A DNA stretch of 54,401 nt from Streptomyces olivochromogenes (GCF_021538895.1 NZ_JADDRL010000068.1:1-54401); one strand, 5' to 3'; shown: positions 8,308 through 15,614, counted from the first letter of the stretch. Numbers and translations are program-made. The notes: generated by a model from the letters alone, not told the origin.

Positions 8308-9921
8308 GTGTTCCGCAGCGAGTACGCAGACGTTCCGGCCGTCGAACTGCCCATCCACGAAGCCGTCCTGGGCCACGCCGCCGAATTCGGCGACCGGCCC
8401 GCGCTGATCGACGGCACCGACGGCACCACCCTCACGTACGAACAAGTGGACCGGTTCCACCGGCGGATCGCCGCCGCGCTCGCCGACGCCGGTGTACGCA
8501 AGGGCGACGTCCTCGCCCTGCACAGCCCGAACACCGTCGCCTTCCCGACCGCCTTCTACGCCGCCACGCGCGCGGGTGCCACCGTCACCACCGTGCACCC
8601 GCTCGCCACGCCCGAGGAGTTCGCCAAGCAGCTGAAGGACTCGGCAGCCCGCTGGATCGTCACCGTCTCACCGCTGCTGGAGGCGGCCCGCCGGGCGGCC
8701 GAACTCGCGGGCGGCGTCCAGGAGATATTCGTCTGCGACAGCGCTCCCGGACACCGCTCCCTGATCGACCTGCTCGGCTCCACCGCGCCCGAACCGGACG
8801 TCGCCATCGACCCGGCCGAGGACGTCGCCGCGCTGCCGTACTCCTCCGGCACCACCGGCATCCCCAAGGGCGTGATGCTCACCCACCGGCAGATCGCCAC
8901 CAACCTCGCCCAGCTCGAACCCGCCGTCACCGCCGGACCCGACGACCGCATCCTCGCCGTCCTGCCCTTCTTCCACATCTACGGCCTCACCGCGCTCATG
9001 AACGCGCCGCTCAGGCACGGCGCCACGGTCGTCGTCCTGCCCCGCTTCGACCTGGAGACCTTCCTCGCGGCCATCGAGACCCACCGCATCACCGGCCTGT
9101 ACGTCGCCCCGCCGATCGTCCTCGCCCTCGCCAAGCACCCGGCCGTCGCCCGCTACGACCTGTCGTCCCTGAAGTACGTCATCAGCGCCGCCGCACCCCT
9201 GGACGCCCAGCTCGCCGCCGCCTGCGCCCGGCGCCTCGGCCTGCCGCCCGTCGGCCAGGCCTACGGCATGACGGAACTCTCGCCCGGCACCCACGTCGTG
9301 CCGCTCGACGCCATGCACCAGGCGCCCCCCGGCACGGTCGGCAGGCTCATCGCCGGCACCGAGATGCGCATCGTCTCCCTCGACGAACCCGGCAAGGACC
9401 TCGGCGTCGGCGAGAGCGGCGAGATCCTCATCCGCGGACCGCAGATCATGAAGGGCTACCTGGGCCGCCCCGACGCCACCGCCGCCATGATCGACACGGA
9501 CGGCTGGCTGCACACCGGCGACGTCGGCCATGTGGACGCCGACGGCTGGCTGTTCGTCGTCGACCGGGTCAAGGAGCTCATCAAGTACAAGGGCTTCCAG
9601 GTGGCACCCGCCGAGCTGGAGGCCCTGCTGCTCACCCACCCGGGCATCGCCGACGCGGCCGTCATAGGCGTCTACAACGAGGACAACAACGAGGTCCCGC
9701 ACGCCTACGTGGTCCGTCAGCCCACCGCCACCGACCTCACCGAATCCGAGGTCATGATGCACGTCGCCGAACGCGTCGCCCCCTACAAACGCGTCCGGCA
9801 GGTCACCTTCGTCGACGGCGTGCCCCGGGCCGCCTCCGGCAAGATCCTCCGCCGGGAACTGCGGGAACTGCGGGAACTGCGGGAACTGCGGGAACTCAGG
9901 GAACTCAGGGAGAAGTCATGA
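8308..9921 (+). CDS. 4-coumarate-CoA-ligase-type AMP-forming acyl-CoA ligase
   Basis: 537-residue adenylate-forming enzyme. It has the P-loop SSGTTGIPKGVMLTH near residue 180, AYGMTELSPGTH, GWLHTGDVGHVDADGW, the hinge VDRVKELIKYKGFQ, and the catalytic-lysine end PRAASGKILRREL. It strongly resembles bacterial 4CL enzymes; the S. coelicolor cinnamate:CoA ligase, as I recall it, comes from an equivalent position. In the operon it would activate the carboxylic acid that enters the pathway, as AtuH does. Whether the acid is aromatic or terpenoid is open. The GTG start at 8308 has AGGAGG upstream. After the A10 lysine the protein carries six tandem REL repeats not expected in the family. The stop overlaps the next ATG (ATGA). 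Confidence 0.9.
   Translation: MFRSEYADVPAVELPIHEAVLGHAAEFGDRPALIDGTDGTTLTYEQVDRFHRRIAAALADAGVRKGDVLALHSPNTVAFPTAFYAATRAGATVTTVHPLATPEEFAKQLKDSAARWIVTVSPLLEAARRAAELAGGVQEIFVCDSAPGHRSLIDLLGSTAPEPDVAIDPAEDVAALPYSSGTTGIPKGVMLTHRQIATNLAQLEPAVTAGPDDRILAVLPFFHIYGLTALMNAPLRHGATVVVLPRFDLETFLAAIETHRITGLYVAPPIVLALAKHPAVARYDLSSLKYVISAAAPLDAQLAAACARRLGLPPVGQAYGMTELSPGTHVVPLDAMHQAPPGTVGRLIAGTEMRIVSLDEPGKDLGVGESGEILIRGPQIMKGYLGRPDATAAMIDTDGWLHTGDVGHVDADGWLFVVDRVKELIKYKGFQVAPAELEALLLTHPGIADAAVIGVYNEDNNEVPHAYVVRQPTATDLTESEVMMHVAERVAPYKRVRQVTFVDGVPRAASGKILRRELRELRELRELRELRELREKS
9854..9907 (+). repeat. six tandem 9-bp repeats in the 3' end of the CoA-ligase gene
   Basis: Four copies of GGGAACTGC are followed by two of GGGAACTCA, all in frame, and encode (REL)6 at the extreme C-terminus of the ligase. 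The array ends 14 bases before the ligase stop codon and just ahead of the next gene's start. It looks like slipped-strand expansion and could vary in copy number. Confidence 0.95.
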
Positions 9922-10700
9922 CGTTGATCGGACGTACGCGCGCGCGGGGCGTCGAAACCCTCAGCCTGGACTCGGCCGACACCCGCAACGCGCTGTCGGC
10001 CGCGCTCGTCGGCGAACTGGCCGACGCGCTGACCGACTGCGCCAAGGACACCGACGTACGGGCCGTCGTCCTCACCCACACCGGCAACACCTTCTGCGCC
10101 GGAGCCGACCTGCGCGACCCTTCCCCAAGTTCTCGGCTTCGCTCGAACAGGGGAGGCCCCCATCACCCCGACGCCCTGGTCCAGCTGCTGCGGCAGATCG
10201 TCGAGCTGCGCAAGCCCGTGGTGGCCCGGGTGACGGGGCACGTCCGCGCGGGCGGCCTGGGACTCCTCGGCGCCTGCGACATCGCGGCCGCCTCCGCCGA
10301 GTCCAGCTTCGCGTTCACCGAGGTACGCATCGGGGTGGCGCCCGCGGTCATCTCGCTGTCGGTGCTCCCGCGCACCGACCCGCGTGCCGTGGCCCGGTAC
10401 TACCTCACCGGCGAACGCTTCGACGCCGCCGAGGCGGCCCGGATCGGCCTGCTGACCGTGGCCGGGGCCGCCGGCGAGGACATCGACGCCGTCCTGGAAC
10501 CCGTACTCGACGGCCTGCGCCGCTCCTCGCCCCAGGGCCTCGCCGAGACGAAACAGCTGCTCACGGCTAGGGTGCTGGAAGTCTTCGACCGGGACGCGGC
10601 CGATCTCACCGCGCTCTCGGCCCGGCTGTTCTCCTCCGCGCAGGCCCGCGAGGGGATGACGGCCTTCCTGGAACGACGGGATCCCTCATGGGTGATGTGA
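9918..10700 (+). CDS. enoyl-CoA hydratase/isomerase family protein
   Basis: 260-residue crotonase-fold protein. The first oxyanion-hole motif is TFCAGADLRD and the second is HVRAGGLGLLGACDIAAAS. Later the family pattern AARIGLLTVAG and LAETKQLL appears. In Atu/Liu pathways this step hydrates the glutaconyl-CoA made by the carboxylase (AtuE/LiuC role); that assignment is from context. The ATG at 9918 overlaps the ligase stop. Residues ~68-82 (DPSPSSRLRSNRGGP) come from a palindromic repeat inserted in frame directly after the first oxyanion motif, in a surface loop, so the enzyme may still fold. The TetR gene starts 7 bases after the stop. Confidence 0.9.
   Translation: MTLIGRTRARGVETLSLDSADTRNALSAALVGELADALTDCAKDTDVRAVVLTHTGNTFCAGADLRDPSPSSRLRSNRGGPHHPDALVQLLRQIVELRKPVVARVTGHVRAGGLGLLGACDIAAASAESSFAFTEVRIGVAPAVISLSVLPRTDPRAVARYYLTGERFDAAEAARIGLLTVAGAAGEDIDAVLEPVLDGLRRSSPQGLAETKQLLTARVLEVFDRDAADLTALSARLFSSAQAREGMTAFLERRDPSWVM
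10119..10162 (+). repeat. palindromic short repeat inserted in the enoyl-CoA hydratase gene
   Basis: The segment reads TTCCCC, AAGTTCTCGGCTTCGCTCGA, ACAGGGGAGGCCCCC. It has outer complementary arms (TTCCCC/GGGGA) around a CTCGGCTTCGCTCG core. I recall near-identical ~45-base elements scattered through Streptomyces genomes, often inside genes. The reading frame stays open. I see only this one copy in the window. Confidence 0.75.
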
Positions 10701-10707
10701 GCGCAAG

Positions 10708-11310
10708 ATGAGTGTGAGCACGGCCGAAGGCGACCGCCTTCCCAAGCAGGACCGCAGCAGGGCCACCCGGCAGCGGCTCCTGGAAGCCGCCGTGGCCTGT
10801 CTCGCCGAGCACGGCTGGGCAGGCTCCACGGTCTCCGTCGTCGCCGAGCGCGCCGGCGTGTCCCGTGGCGCCGCCCAGCACCACTTCCGCACCCGCGAGG
10901 ACCTCTTCACGGCGGCCGTCGAGTACGTCGCCGAGGAACGCTCCACCGCGCTGCGCGCCCTGTTCCCCGAGGGCGCCGCCGACCGCCGGGTCGTCGTCGC
11001 CGCCCTCGTCGACCTCTACACCGGCCCGCTCTTCCGGGCCGCCCTCCACCTGTGGGTCGCCGCCTCCGACGAGGACCAGCTGCGCCCGCGCGTGACCGAG
11101 CTGGAGGCCCGCGTCGGCCGTGAGACCCACCGCATCGCGGTGGAACTCCTCGGCGCCGACGAATCCCGCCCCGGCGTCCGCGAAACGGTCCAGGGCCTGC
11201 TGGACATGGCCCGCGGCCTGGGCCTCGCCAACCTCCTCACCAACGACACGGCCCGCCGCGAACGGGTGGTGGCGCAGTGGGGTGCGCTGATGGAGGAGAC
11301 GCTGGGCTGA
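10708..11310 (+). CDS. TetR-family transcriptional regulator
   Basis: 200 residues. The N-terminal DNA-binding domain is canonical: SRATRQRLLEAAVACLAEHG, STVSVVAERAGVSRGAAQHH with the recognition helix, then FRTREDLFTAAVEYV. The ligand-binding half is not closely recognisable. The gene lies 7 bases after the enoyl-CoA hydratase stop, so it is probably the last gene of the catabolic operon and its local repressor, like AtuR in Pseudomonas. A plausible target is the CAAGC-gt-GCTTG site ahead of the first gene. The CTGAC-N5-GTCAG sites of the second catabolic region are not found near this operon, so this protein is not their obvious regulator. Confidence 0.9.
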   Translation: MSVSTAEGDRLPKQDRSRATRQRLLEAAVACLAEHGWAGSTVSVVAERAGVSRGAAQHHFRTREDLFTAAVEYVAEERSTALRALFPEGAADRRVVVAALVDLYTGPLFRAALHLWVAASDEDQLRPRVTELEARVGRETHRIAVELLGADESRPGVRETVQGLLDMARGLGLANLLTNDTARRERVVAQWGALMEETLG

Positions 11311-11324
11311 GGGGCCGCGCGAAG

Positions 11325-11340
11325 CCCCGGGAGTCCGGGG
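11325..11340 (+). terminator. hairpin after the TetR gene
   Basis: CCCCGG-gagt-CCGGGG forms a perfect six-base stem with a four-base loop, 15 bases after the TetR stop. There is no T run, as is common for Streptomyces terminators. It probably ends the catabolic operon. Confidence 0.5.
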
Positions 11341-11543
11341 CCGGACGCACGGCCGCGGCGGCCGCCGGCGGGATTCGGGGCGTCGAGGGCGGGCCTTGAG
11401 CGGGCGTCGAGGGGCCTGGGGATGGCCGGTGGGCTTGAGGGGCGCGTAGACGCGCACAGAGGCACGACGGGCAGCCGCGGGGCCGCGCCGGGCCGGTGAC
11501 GGGGCCGGGGGCGAGGGCCCCGGGGTTTGTTCGAGGGGCGCGT
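11341..11543. other. GC-rich intergenic stretch without a recognised gene
   Basis: Very G-rich on the top strand, with several overlapping short open frames in both directions. None has a ribosome site, known domain or consistent codon pattern. It separates the catabolic operon from the leader peptide and oxygenase unit. I see nothing further in it. Confidence 0.5.
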
Positions 11544-11549
11544 TACTCT
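11544..11549 (+). promoter_or_regulatory. -10 element TACTCT for a leaderless leader-peptide transcript
   Basis: TACTCT fits the TANNNT -10 pattern. Seven bases downstream, where transcription would begin, lies the ATG of the leader peptide at 11556. No ribosome site precedes that ATG, which agrees with a leaderless mRNA. No well-spaced -35 hexamer is visible. Confidence 0.45.
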
Positions 11550-11555
11550 TGGCGC

Positions 11556-11633
11556 ATGCTTCCGATGCTCGTTCGACGCCGCCACGTGGACTACGTGCGC
11601 GTCACGAGCATGGGCTGTCGCCTTTCGGCCTGA
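11556..11633 (+). CDS. 25-aa leader peptide of the actinobacterial cysteine/sulfur type
   Basis: Short open frame, ATG 11556 to TGA 11631-11633. Its core RRRHVDYVRVTSMGCR matches the RRHxDxxRVxSxxCR pattern of the putative leader peptides I know from Streptomyces and mycobacteria. Those lie ahead of sulfur-assimilation or sulfur-source genes and carry a late Cys codon thought to sense cysteine supply. Here the codon is TGT at residue 21. The frame begins where transcription from TACTCT is expected. About 95 bases, starting with a pyrimidine-rich run, separate it from the oxygenase gene. Attenuation of that gene by cysteine supply is inference; the peptide itself is probably not the functional product. 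Confidence 0.7.
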   Translation: MLPMLVRRRHVDYVRVTSMGCRLSA

Positions 11634-11728
11634 ATCAGCCCCTTTATTCTCCTCTTTCTTACGGCATCCTGGGCGCCGCCCTACCCTCGGCGGCCTGCCC
11701 GTGGCCCACACACCCTGTGGACGCATCC

Positions 11729-12760
11729 ATGACGACGCACTCCGCGACGACCCCGTCGTACGACCAGCTCCCGATCATCGACCTGTCGGCCGCCGACCGC
11801 GGTTCCCAGGCTCGCGCCCAGCTCCACGCCCAGCTGCACAGCGCCGCCCACGACGTGGGCTTCTTCCAGCTCGTCGGACACGGCGTCACCCGGACGGAGA
11901 CCGACGCGCTGCTCACGGCCATGCGCGCCTTCTTCGCCCTCCCCGAGGCCGACCGCCTCGCCCTCGACAACGTGCACTCGCCCCACTTCCGCGGCTACAC
12001 ACGCACCGGCGACGAACGCACCCGGGGCGCCCGGGACTGGCGCGACCAGCTCGACATAGGCGCCGAGCGGCCCGCCCACGTCCCCGGCCCGCACGAGCCG
12101 CCGTACTGGTGGCTGCAGGGCCCCAACCAGTGGCCCGCCGCCCTCCCCGAGCTGCGCACGGCCGCCCTCGCCTGGATCGACACCCTCAGCGACGTCGCCG
12201 GCCGCCTGCTGCACGAGTTGCTGGCCGCCATCGGCGCCCCCGCCGACTTCTACGACCCGGTCTTCGGCGACCACGCCCACCCGCACCTCAAGCTCGTCCG
12301 CTACCCCGGCAGCGCCACCGACGGCACCGACCAGGGCGTCGGCGCGCACAAGGACTACGGCTTCCTGACGCTGTTGCTCCAGGACACCGTCGGCGGACTC
12401 CAGGTCCAGCGCGAGGACGGCCTTTTCCACGACGTGCCGCCGCTGGAGGGCGCCTTCGTGGTCAACCTCGGCGAGCTGCTGGAGGTGGCGACGAACGGCT
12501 ATCTGATCGCCACCAACCACCGCGTCGTCAGCCCGCCCGGCGCCACCGAACGCTTCTCCGTGCCGTTCTTCTACAACCCGCGCCTCGACGCCCGCGTGGA
12601 ACCGCTCCCCTTCCCGCACGCCTCCACCGCCCCCGGTGTCACGGACGACCCGGCGAACCCGCTGTACGCCGAATACGGCTACAACGAGCTCAAGGGCAAG
12701 CTGCGGGCCCACCCGCTGGTGGCGGAGAGCCACCACGCGGACCTGCTCAGCCGGGCCTGA
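11729..12760 (+). CDS. isopenicillin-N-synthase-like Fe(II)/2-oxoglutarate oxygenase
   Basis: 343 residues. The DIOX_N-type start reads LPIIDLSAADRG and VGFFQLVGHGV. The core has HKDYGFLTLLLQD (His and Asp iron ligands), TNHRVV (distal His) and ATERFSVPFFYNP (Arg for the co-substrate carboxylate). It should be a cytosolic non-haem iron oxygenase that hydroxylates or oxidises a small molecule. The family is broad (IPNS, GA20-oxidase-like), and the substrate is not predictable. The ATG at 11729 is the first start matching the family; an upstream extension has no homology. A cysteine-type leader peptide precedes it, which hints at control by sulfur status. It is convergent with the citrate synthase-like gene, with a hairpin between. 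Confidence 0.87.
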   Translation: MTTHSATTPSYDQLPIIDLSAADRGSQARAQLHAQLHSAAHDVGFFQLVGHGVTRTETDALLTAMRAFFALPEADRLALDNVHSPHFRGYTRTGDERTRGARDWRDQLDIGAERPAHVPGPHEPPYWWLQGPNQWPAALPELRTAALAWIDTLSDVAGRLLHELLAAIGAPADFYDPVFGDHAHPHLKLVRYPGSATDGTDQGVGAHKDYGFLTLLLQDTVGGLQVQREDGLFHDVPPLEGAFVVNLGELLEVATNGYLIATNHRVVSPPGATERFSVPFFYNPRLDARVEPLPFPHASTAPGVTDDPANPLYAEYGYNELKGKLRAHPLVAESHHADLLSRA

Positions 12761-12773
12761 TCGCGACGCCCGA

Positions 12774-12807
12774 GGGGCGCGGGCGGTGCCGCACCCGCCC
12801 GTGCCCC
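12774..12807. terminator. hairpin between convergent oxygenase and citrate synthase-like genes
   Basis: GGGGCGCGGGCGG pairs with CCGCCCGTGCCCC across an eight-base loop: a 13-base stem with one G-T wobble, followed by TT on the top strand. Its position between two converging genes suits a bidirectional terminator. Confidence 0.7.
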
Positions 12808-12829
12808 TTCCGCGATGCGACTCCTTGAC

Positions 12830-13930
12830 CTAGTGGGAGATGTCCGAGAACCCCTCGACGTCCCGCGGGCTGCGCGGCCCCGGTCCCACGTACCGGGCGG
12901 ACGGCCGCACCAGCCGTCCGGTCCGCTTCTGCTCCAGGATGTGCGCCGACCAGCCCGCCGTCCGCGCGCACGTGAACATCGACGTGAACATGTGCGCCGG
13001 GACCTGCGCGAAGTCCAGCATGATCGCCGCCCAGAACTCCACGTTCGTCGCCAGGACCCGGTCCGGACGCCGGTTGTGCAGCTCCTCCAGGGCCGCTTTC
13101 TCCAGCGCCTCCGCGATCTCGAAGCGCGGCGCGCCCAGCTCACGGGCGGTACGGCGCAGCACCCGCGCGCGCGGGTCCTCGGCCCGGTACACCCGGTGCC
13201 CGAAGCCCATCAGCCGCTCGCCCTTGTCCAGCGCCCGCTTGACGTACGCCTCCGCGTCGCCTGTCCGCTCGATCTCCTCGATCATGCCGAGCACCCGGGA
13301 CGGAGCGCCGCCGTGCAGCGGCCCGGACATGGCGCCCACGGCACCGGACAGGGCGGCGGCCACATCGGCGCCCGTGGAGGCGATGACCCGCGCCGTGAAG
13401 GTGGAGGCGTTCATGCCGTGCTCGGCGGCGGAGGTCCAGTAGGCGTCCACGGCCGCGACGTGCTTCGGATCGGGCTCGCCCCGCCAGCGGATCATGAACC
13501 GCTCGACGACCGAACCCGCCTTGTCGATCTCCCGCTGCGGCACCATCGGCAGCCCCTGTCCGCGTGCGGACTGGGCGACGTACGACAGGGCCATCACCGC
13601 GGCCCGGGCGAGGTCCGCGCGGGCCTGCTCCACGCCGATGTCGAGCAGCGGTTTCAGGCCCCACACCGGGGCGAGCATGGCCAGCGCCGACTGCACGTCC
13701 ACCCGGATGTCACCCGAGTGGACCGGGATCGGGAACGGCTCGGCGGGCGGCAGGCCGGGATTGAAGGCGCCGTCCACCAGGAGTCCCCACACATTGCCGA
13801 ACGAGACGTGCCCGACCAGTTCCTCGATGTCGACGCCCCGGTACCGCAGGGCCCCGCCCTCCCTGTCCGGTTCGGCGATTTCCGTCTCGAACGCGATGAC
13901 TCCTTCGAGTCCGGGTACGAAATCGGACAT
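12830..13930 (-). CDS. citrate synthase-like protein (type II, short)
   Basis: 366 residues, about the length of actinobacterial citrate synthase 2. The key stretches are GALRYRGVDIEEL near the N-terminus, GPLHGGAPSRV with the first catalytic His, and GFGHRVYRAEDPRA with the second. ATNVEFWAA stands where GltA-type enzymes have the catalytic Asp, so a Glu replaces it here. I believe this change is shared by the actinobacterial subgroup, but have not checked. It may condense oxaloacetate or another oxoacid with an acyl-CoA; 2-methylcitrate synthesis is an alternative. The ATG at 13930 has AGGAG seven bases upstream. It is divergent from pdxH, with 256 bases between the starts. Confidence 0.88.
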   Translation of the reverse strand: MSDFVPGLEGVIAFETEIAEPDREGGALRYRGVDIEELVGHVSFGNVWGLLVDGAFNPGLPPAEPFPIPVHSGDIRVDVQSALAMLAPVWGLKPLLDIGVEQARADLARAAVMALSYVAQSARGQGLPMVPQREIDKAGSVVERFMIRWRGEPDPKHVAAVDAYWTSAAEHGMNASTFTARVIASTGADVAAALSGAVGAMSGPLHGGAPSRVLGMIEEIERTGDAEAYVKRALDKGERLMGFGHRVYRAEDPRARVLRRTARELGAPRFEIAEALEKAALEELHNRRPDRVLATNVEFWAAIMLDFAQVPAHMFTSMFTCARTAGWSAHILEQKRTGRLVRPSARYVGPGPRSPRDVEGFSDISH

Positions 13931-14186
13931 GAGGCGGCTCCTAGTGCTCTGTACGCGATGTGTACGGCGGATGGCCGGGAAGGCGGGCGTCCGCGGCTGC
14001 CGAGACGGCTCCGCGGTCGTTCTCAGGACTCGCGGTCCGGCACGGTCACCCCGGTGATGCCCCGAGCGGTCGGTGCTCACCCCAACCGGAACGGCATCTG
14101 CACGATATCCCCGAGTGCCATCAATGGGGAGTCTGCACGGCACTCAGTGCCACGCAAGTCGTACGTGCATACGGCAAGATGACCGC

Positions 14187-14861
14187 GTGACCGACCGTGA
14201 CCCCATCCTCGACCCGGCTGCCATGCGCAAGCAGTACCGCGTCGAGGGCTTCGACGAGACCGACCTGGCCGCACACCCCATGGACCAGTTCACCCGCTGG
14301 TTCGAACAGGCGGCGCGGGCAGCCGTACACGGCACGATCTACGAACCCAACGCCATGGTCGTCTCCACGGCCGACGCCGAGGGCCGCCCCAGCTCACGCA
14401 CGGTCCTGCTGAAGCAGTACGACGCCCAGGGCTTCGTCTTCTACACGAACTACGAGTCCCGCAAGGCCCTCGACCTCGCCGTGAACCCGTACGTCTCGCT
14501 GCTCTTCCCGTGGCACCCGCTCGCCCGCCAGGTCGTCGTCACCGGCACCGCCCGCCGCACCGGCCGCGACGAGACGGCCGCGTACTTCCGCACCCGCCCG
14601 CACGGCTCGCAGCTCGGCGCCTGGGCCAGTGCCCAGTCCTCGGTGGTCGCCTCCCGCGCCGCGCTCGAAGCCTCGTACGAGGAACTGCACGACCGCTACC
14701 CCGAGGGCGAGCAGGTCCCCGTTCCCCCGCACTGGGGCGGCTTCCGCGTCGCACCTCAGATGGTCGAGTTCTGGCAGGGCCGCGAGAACCGGCTCCACGA
14801 CCGCCTGCGCTATGTCTCCGAGGCGGACGGCTCCTGGCGCGTGGAGCGCCTCAGCCCCTGA
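14187..14861 (+). CDS. pdxH: pyridoxamine 5'-phosphate oxidase
   Basis: 224 residues with the full PdxH pattern. MRKQYRVEGFDE near the N-terminus is followed by SSRTVLLKQYDAQGFVFYTN (FMN and PLP contacts), SRKALDLAVNPYVSLLFPWH, SQLGAWASAQSS, and the C-terminal dimerisation signature RVAPQMVEFWQGRENRLHDR. It oxidises pyridoxamine- or pyridoxine-5'-phosphate to PLP with FMN, in the cytosol. The GTG at 14187 is the most consistent start; an upstream ATG would add unconserved residues. No obvious ribosome site precedes it, so it may be leaderless. A long imperfect hairpin with perfect 15-base outer arms follows about 40 bases downstream. Confidence 0.95.
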   Translation: MTDRDPILDPAAMRKQYRVEGFDETDLAAHPMDQFTRWFEQAARAAVHGTIYEPNAMVVSTADAEGRPSSRTVLLKQYDAQGFVFYTNYESRKALDLAVNPYVSLLFPWHPLARQVVVTGTARRTGRDETAAYFRTRPHGSQLGAWASAQSSVVASRAALEASYEELHDRYPEGEQVPVPPHWGGFRVAPQMVEFWQGRENRLHDRLRYVSEADGSWRVERLSP

Positions 14862-14898
14862 CCTGCCCCCTCGGGCCGCCGCCCCGCCCGAACGCAGA

Positions 14899-14969
14899 CG
14901 ACCCGCGAGCTCGGGTCCTCCGCCTGGCGGCGGAGAGCCGGCCGGACGTACCGGCGAGCTCGCGGGTCG
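14899..14969. terminator. long inverted repeat after pdxH
   Basis: CGACCCGCGAGCTCG (14899-14913) is exactly complementary to CGAGCTCGCGGGTCG (14955-14969). Between them CTCCGCC/GGCGGAG makes an inner hairpin and CCGG/CCGG a small third one, so the RNA would fold as a three-way structure. Placement after pdxH suggests a terminator; the multi-branch shape is more elaborate than usual. The rest of 14862-15160 shows no gene. Confidence 0.6.
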
Positions 14970-15162
14970 GGTGACTGCTGGGATTGGGCCGGCTGCACGC
15001 GTCGTTCACGTGCTGGTCCGGCACCGCACTGAGTGTGGTGGCGAGCCGCTAGCCCGCAGTCACCTCACGCGTCCGGTATTCATACATCTGCCGAACCACC
15101 TCCCTTCTCGTGTGCTCCATACCCTAGGAACCCTTCGGTCCCCGATCAACAGCTTTTTCCCA

Positions 15163-15191
15163 TGGACGTATCCGCGCAGGTCACCTAGCGT
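15163..15191 (+). promoter_or_regulatory. promoter of the RidA gene (leaderless)
   Basis: TGGACG (15163-15168, four of six to TTGACA) and TAGCGT (15186-15191) are separated by 17 bases, the principal sigma spacing. Transcription would begin close to the ATG at 15199, so the mRNA is probably leaderless; no ribosome site is visible. Confidence 0.55.
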
Positions 15192-15198
15192 TCGGCGC

Positions 15199-15585
15199 AT
15201 GGTGGAGCGGTGGGCCGTGCTGAGCGGGTCGGAGTTCGAGGAGCGCATCGGGTACGCGCGGGCGGTGGTGGACGGGGACTGGGTGCACGTCTCCGGGACC
15301 ACGGGCTTCGACTACGCGACGATGACGATCTCCGAGGACGTCGTGGAGCAGGCCGAGCAGTGCCTGCGGAACATCGGGGACGCGCTGGAGCGGGCGGGCT
15401 GCGGGTTCGGTGATGTCGTGCGGGTGCGGTATCTGCTGCCCGAGCGGGAGGACTTCGAGCCGTGCTGGCCGGTGCTGCGGCGGGCGTTCGGCGAGGTGCG
15501 GCCGGCGGCGACGATGATGGTGTGCGGGCTCGCCGACCCCCGGATGAAGATCGAGATCGAGGTGTACGCGCGACGGCCCGCCTAG
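15199..15585 (+). CDS. RidA/YjgF/Rid-family protein
   Basis: 128 residues matching the Rid fold: YARAVVDGDWVHVSGTTGFD, QAEQCLRNIGDALERAGC, DVVRVRYLLPE, FGEVRPAATMMVCGLADPRMKIEIEVYA. RidA enzymes deaminate reactive enamine/imine intermediates from PLP enzymes. In RidA the key Arg follows PAR near this position; here the sequence is RPAATMM, so that Arg is missing. It is therefore more likely a Rid-subfamily member of unknown reaction than a true RidA. It lies next to pdxH in a PLP-related neighbourhood but has its own promoter. Confidence 0.85.
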   Translation: MVERWAVLSGSEFEERIGYARAVVDGDWVHVSGTTGFDYATMTISEDVVEQAEQCLRNIGDALERAGCGFGDVVRVRYLLPEREDFEPCWPVLRRAFGEVRPAATMMVCGLADPRMKIEIEVYARRPA

Positions 15586-15614
15586 CGTGCCCCGGTCCTC
15601 GTAGTCTTCCCGGT

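Noticed and set aside
11341..11543. Several overlapping open frames in the region after the TetR gene
   Set aside because: They lack ribosome sites and known domains, and arise from the G-rich composition with few stop codons.
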